From WQUF01 sp031549885 (GTDB taxonomy: Bacteria; Bacillota; Clostridia; Clostridiales; Clostridiaceae): a stretch of 5,918 nucleotides of DNA. Under the pieces are notes generated by a model, which was not told the origin of the DNA, searched no databases, and saw only the letters and a program-made list of their open reading frames with translations. A program made the position numbers and the translations under genes. The first letter of the stretch is position 1. Every line of letters starts with the position of its first letter. This document shows positions 5,690 through 5,918 of this stretch, piece by piece. The DNA lies in NCBI GenBank assembly GCA_031549885.1, contig JAVBPD010000038.1, positions 1 to 5,918 on the forward strand, read 5' to 3'.

Positions 5690-5729
5690 TATTTTAACTA
5701 GAATTTTATTAAATTTTAGTTAAAATATG
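5688..5729. repeat. 19-bp inverted repeat overlapping the SPOR gene promoter
   Basis: CATATTTTAACTA (5688-5700) and TAGTTAAAATATG (5717-5729) form a perfect 13-bp pair. Pairing continues inward through one G-T (5701/5716) and five A-T pairs to a TATT loop (5707-5710), 19 pairs in all. It covers the region between -10 and -35 of the SPOR promoter. On the plus strand it is followed by CTTTTT (5730-5735), so it could also act as a terminator in that direction, although no plus-strand gene needs one here. An operator or a small mobile-repeat remnant are the alternatives. Confidence 0.6.
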
Positions 5730-5813
5730 CTTTTTAATAAAAATTAAATATTTATGGATTAAATAAATAGAAAAAGCAAAAATATAATTAAAAAGAAATA
5801 TTATAAAGTGATA

Positions 5814-5833
5814 CCTCATATAATTAAATGAGG
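5814..5833 (+). other. Small hairpin in the leader of the right-edge gene
   Basis: CCTCAT (5814-5819) pairs with ATGAGG (5828-5833) around an 8-nt A/T loop and is followed by CATTATTTTTAT. It ends 12 nt before the AAGGAG ribosome binding site. A TATAAT at 5783-5788, without a clear -35, could place it in the transcript leader. It may be an attenuator-like or stabilising hairpin, but a 6-bp stem in such AT-rich DNA is weak evidence. Confidence 0.3.
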
Positions 5834-5856
5834 CATTATTTTTATAAGGAGTATTT

Positions 5857-5918
5857 ATGGCAAAAAAGAAAAAAGTAATAAAACCAGAACCAAAAATGAT
5901 AATAAATCAAGGAGATGA
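5857..5918 (+). CDS. Start of an unidentified lysine-rich protein (partial, runs off the window)
   Basis: An ATG at 5857 is preceded by AAGGAG (5846-5851) with 5-nt spacing, a well-formed initiation site. Only 20 codons are visible, with no stop. They encode a basic start (MAKKKKVIKPEPK) followed by MIINQGD. There is no signal peptide or membrane segment at the start, so a cytoplasmic protein is likely. The family cannot be named from this fragment. It is divergent from the SPOR gene across a 200-bp A/T-rich gap that contains the 19-bp inverted repeat and a leader hairpin. Confidence 0.6.
   Translation, partial: MAKKKKVIKPEPKMIINQGD

Overview
The window is very AT-rich. Its Shine-Dalgarno sequences (AGGAGG, GGAGG), A/T-biased codons and gene families point to a low-GC Firmicute, most likely a Clostridium sensu lato. 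That assignment comes from composition and gene content, not from a database match.

Layout. Positions 1 to about 303 look like the right end of an IS200/IS605-family, TnpB-type element. It is a run of small hairpins ending in the C-rich/G-rich terminal stem-loop and TTGAC that are typical of the family's right end and of the TnpB guide RNA (omegaRNA) scaffold. The body of the element lies left of the window. A terminator hairpin (316-347) separates it from a complete minus-strand sugar ABC-transporter operon: ATPase (rbsA-like, 2398-3924), permease (rbsC-like, 1356-2408) and lipoprotein binding protein (rbsB-like, 356-1342). The operon has a good sigma-A promoter (TTGATA, 17 bp, TAAAAT). A CcpA cre-like site lies inside the first codons of rbsA. 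There is no rbsD, rbsK or rbsR in the window, and the binding-protein pocket differs from E. coli RbsB at several ribose contacts, so the sugar is uncertain.

A 200-bp divergent intergenic region holds two interleaved inverted repeats. It separates the operon from a plus-strand gene for an unrecognised 202-aa protein with three membrane segments and a possible PH-like C-terminal domain (4128-4736). That gene converges, through a shared strong terminator (4739-4772), on a minus-strand gene for a secreted protein with an N-terminal SPOR domain and a C-terminal region resembling DUF4652 (4771-5649). The SPOR gene's promoter overlaps a 19-bp inverted repeat. At the right edge a lysine-rich reading frame begins (5857) and is cut by the window end.

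The three transporter proteins clearly work together as one importer. The transposon end, the membrane protein, the SPOR protein and the right-edge gene show no functional link to it. I found no convincing undescribed system. The most interesting items are the guide-RNA end abutting the operon terminator, the altered sugar pocket, the two promoter-associated inverted-repeat regions and the unidentified membrane protein.
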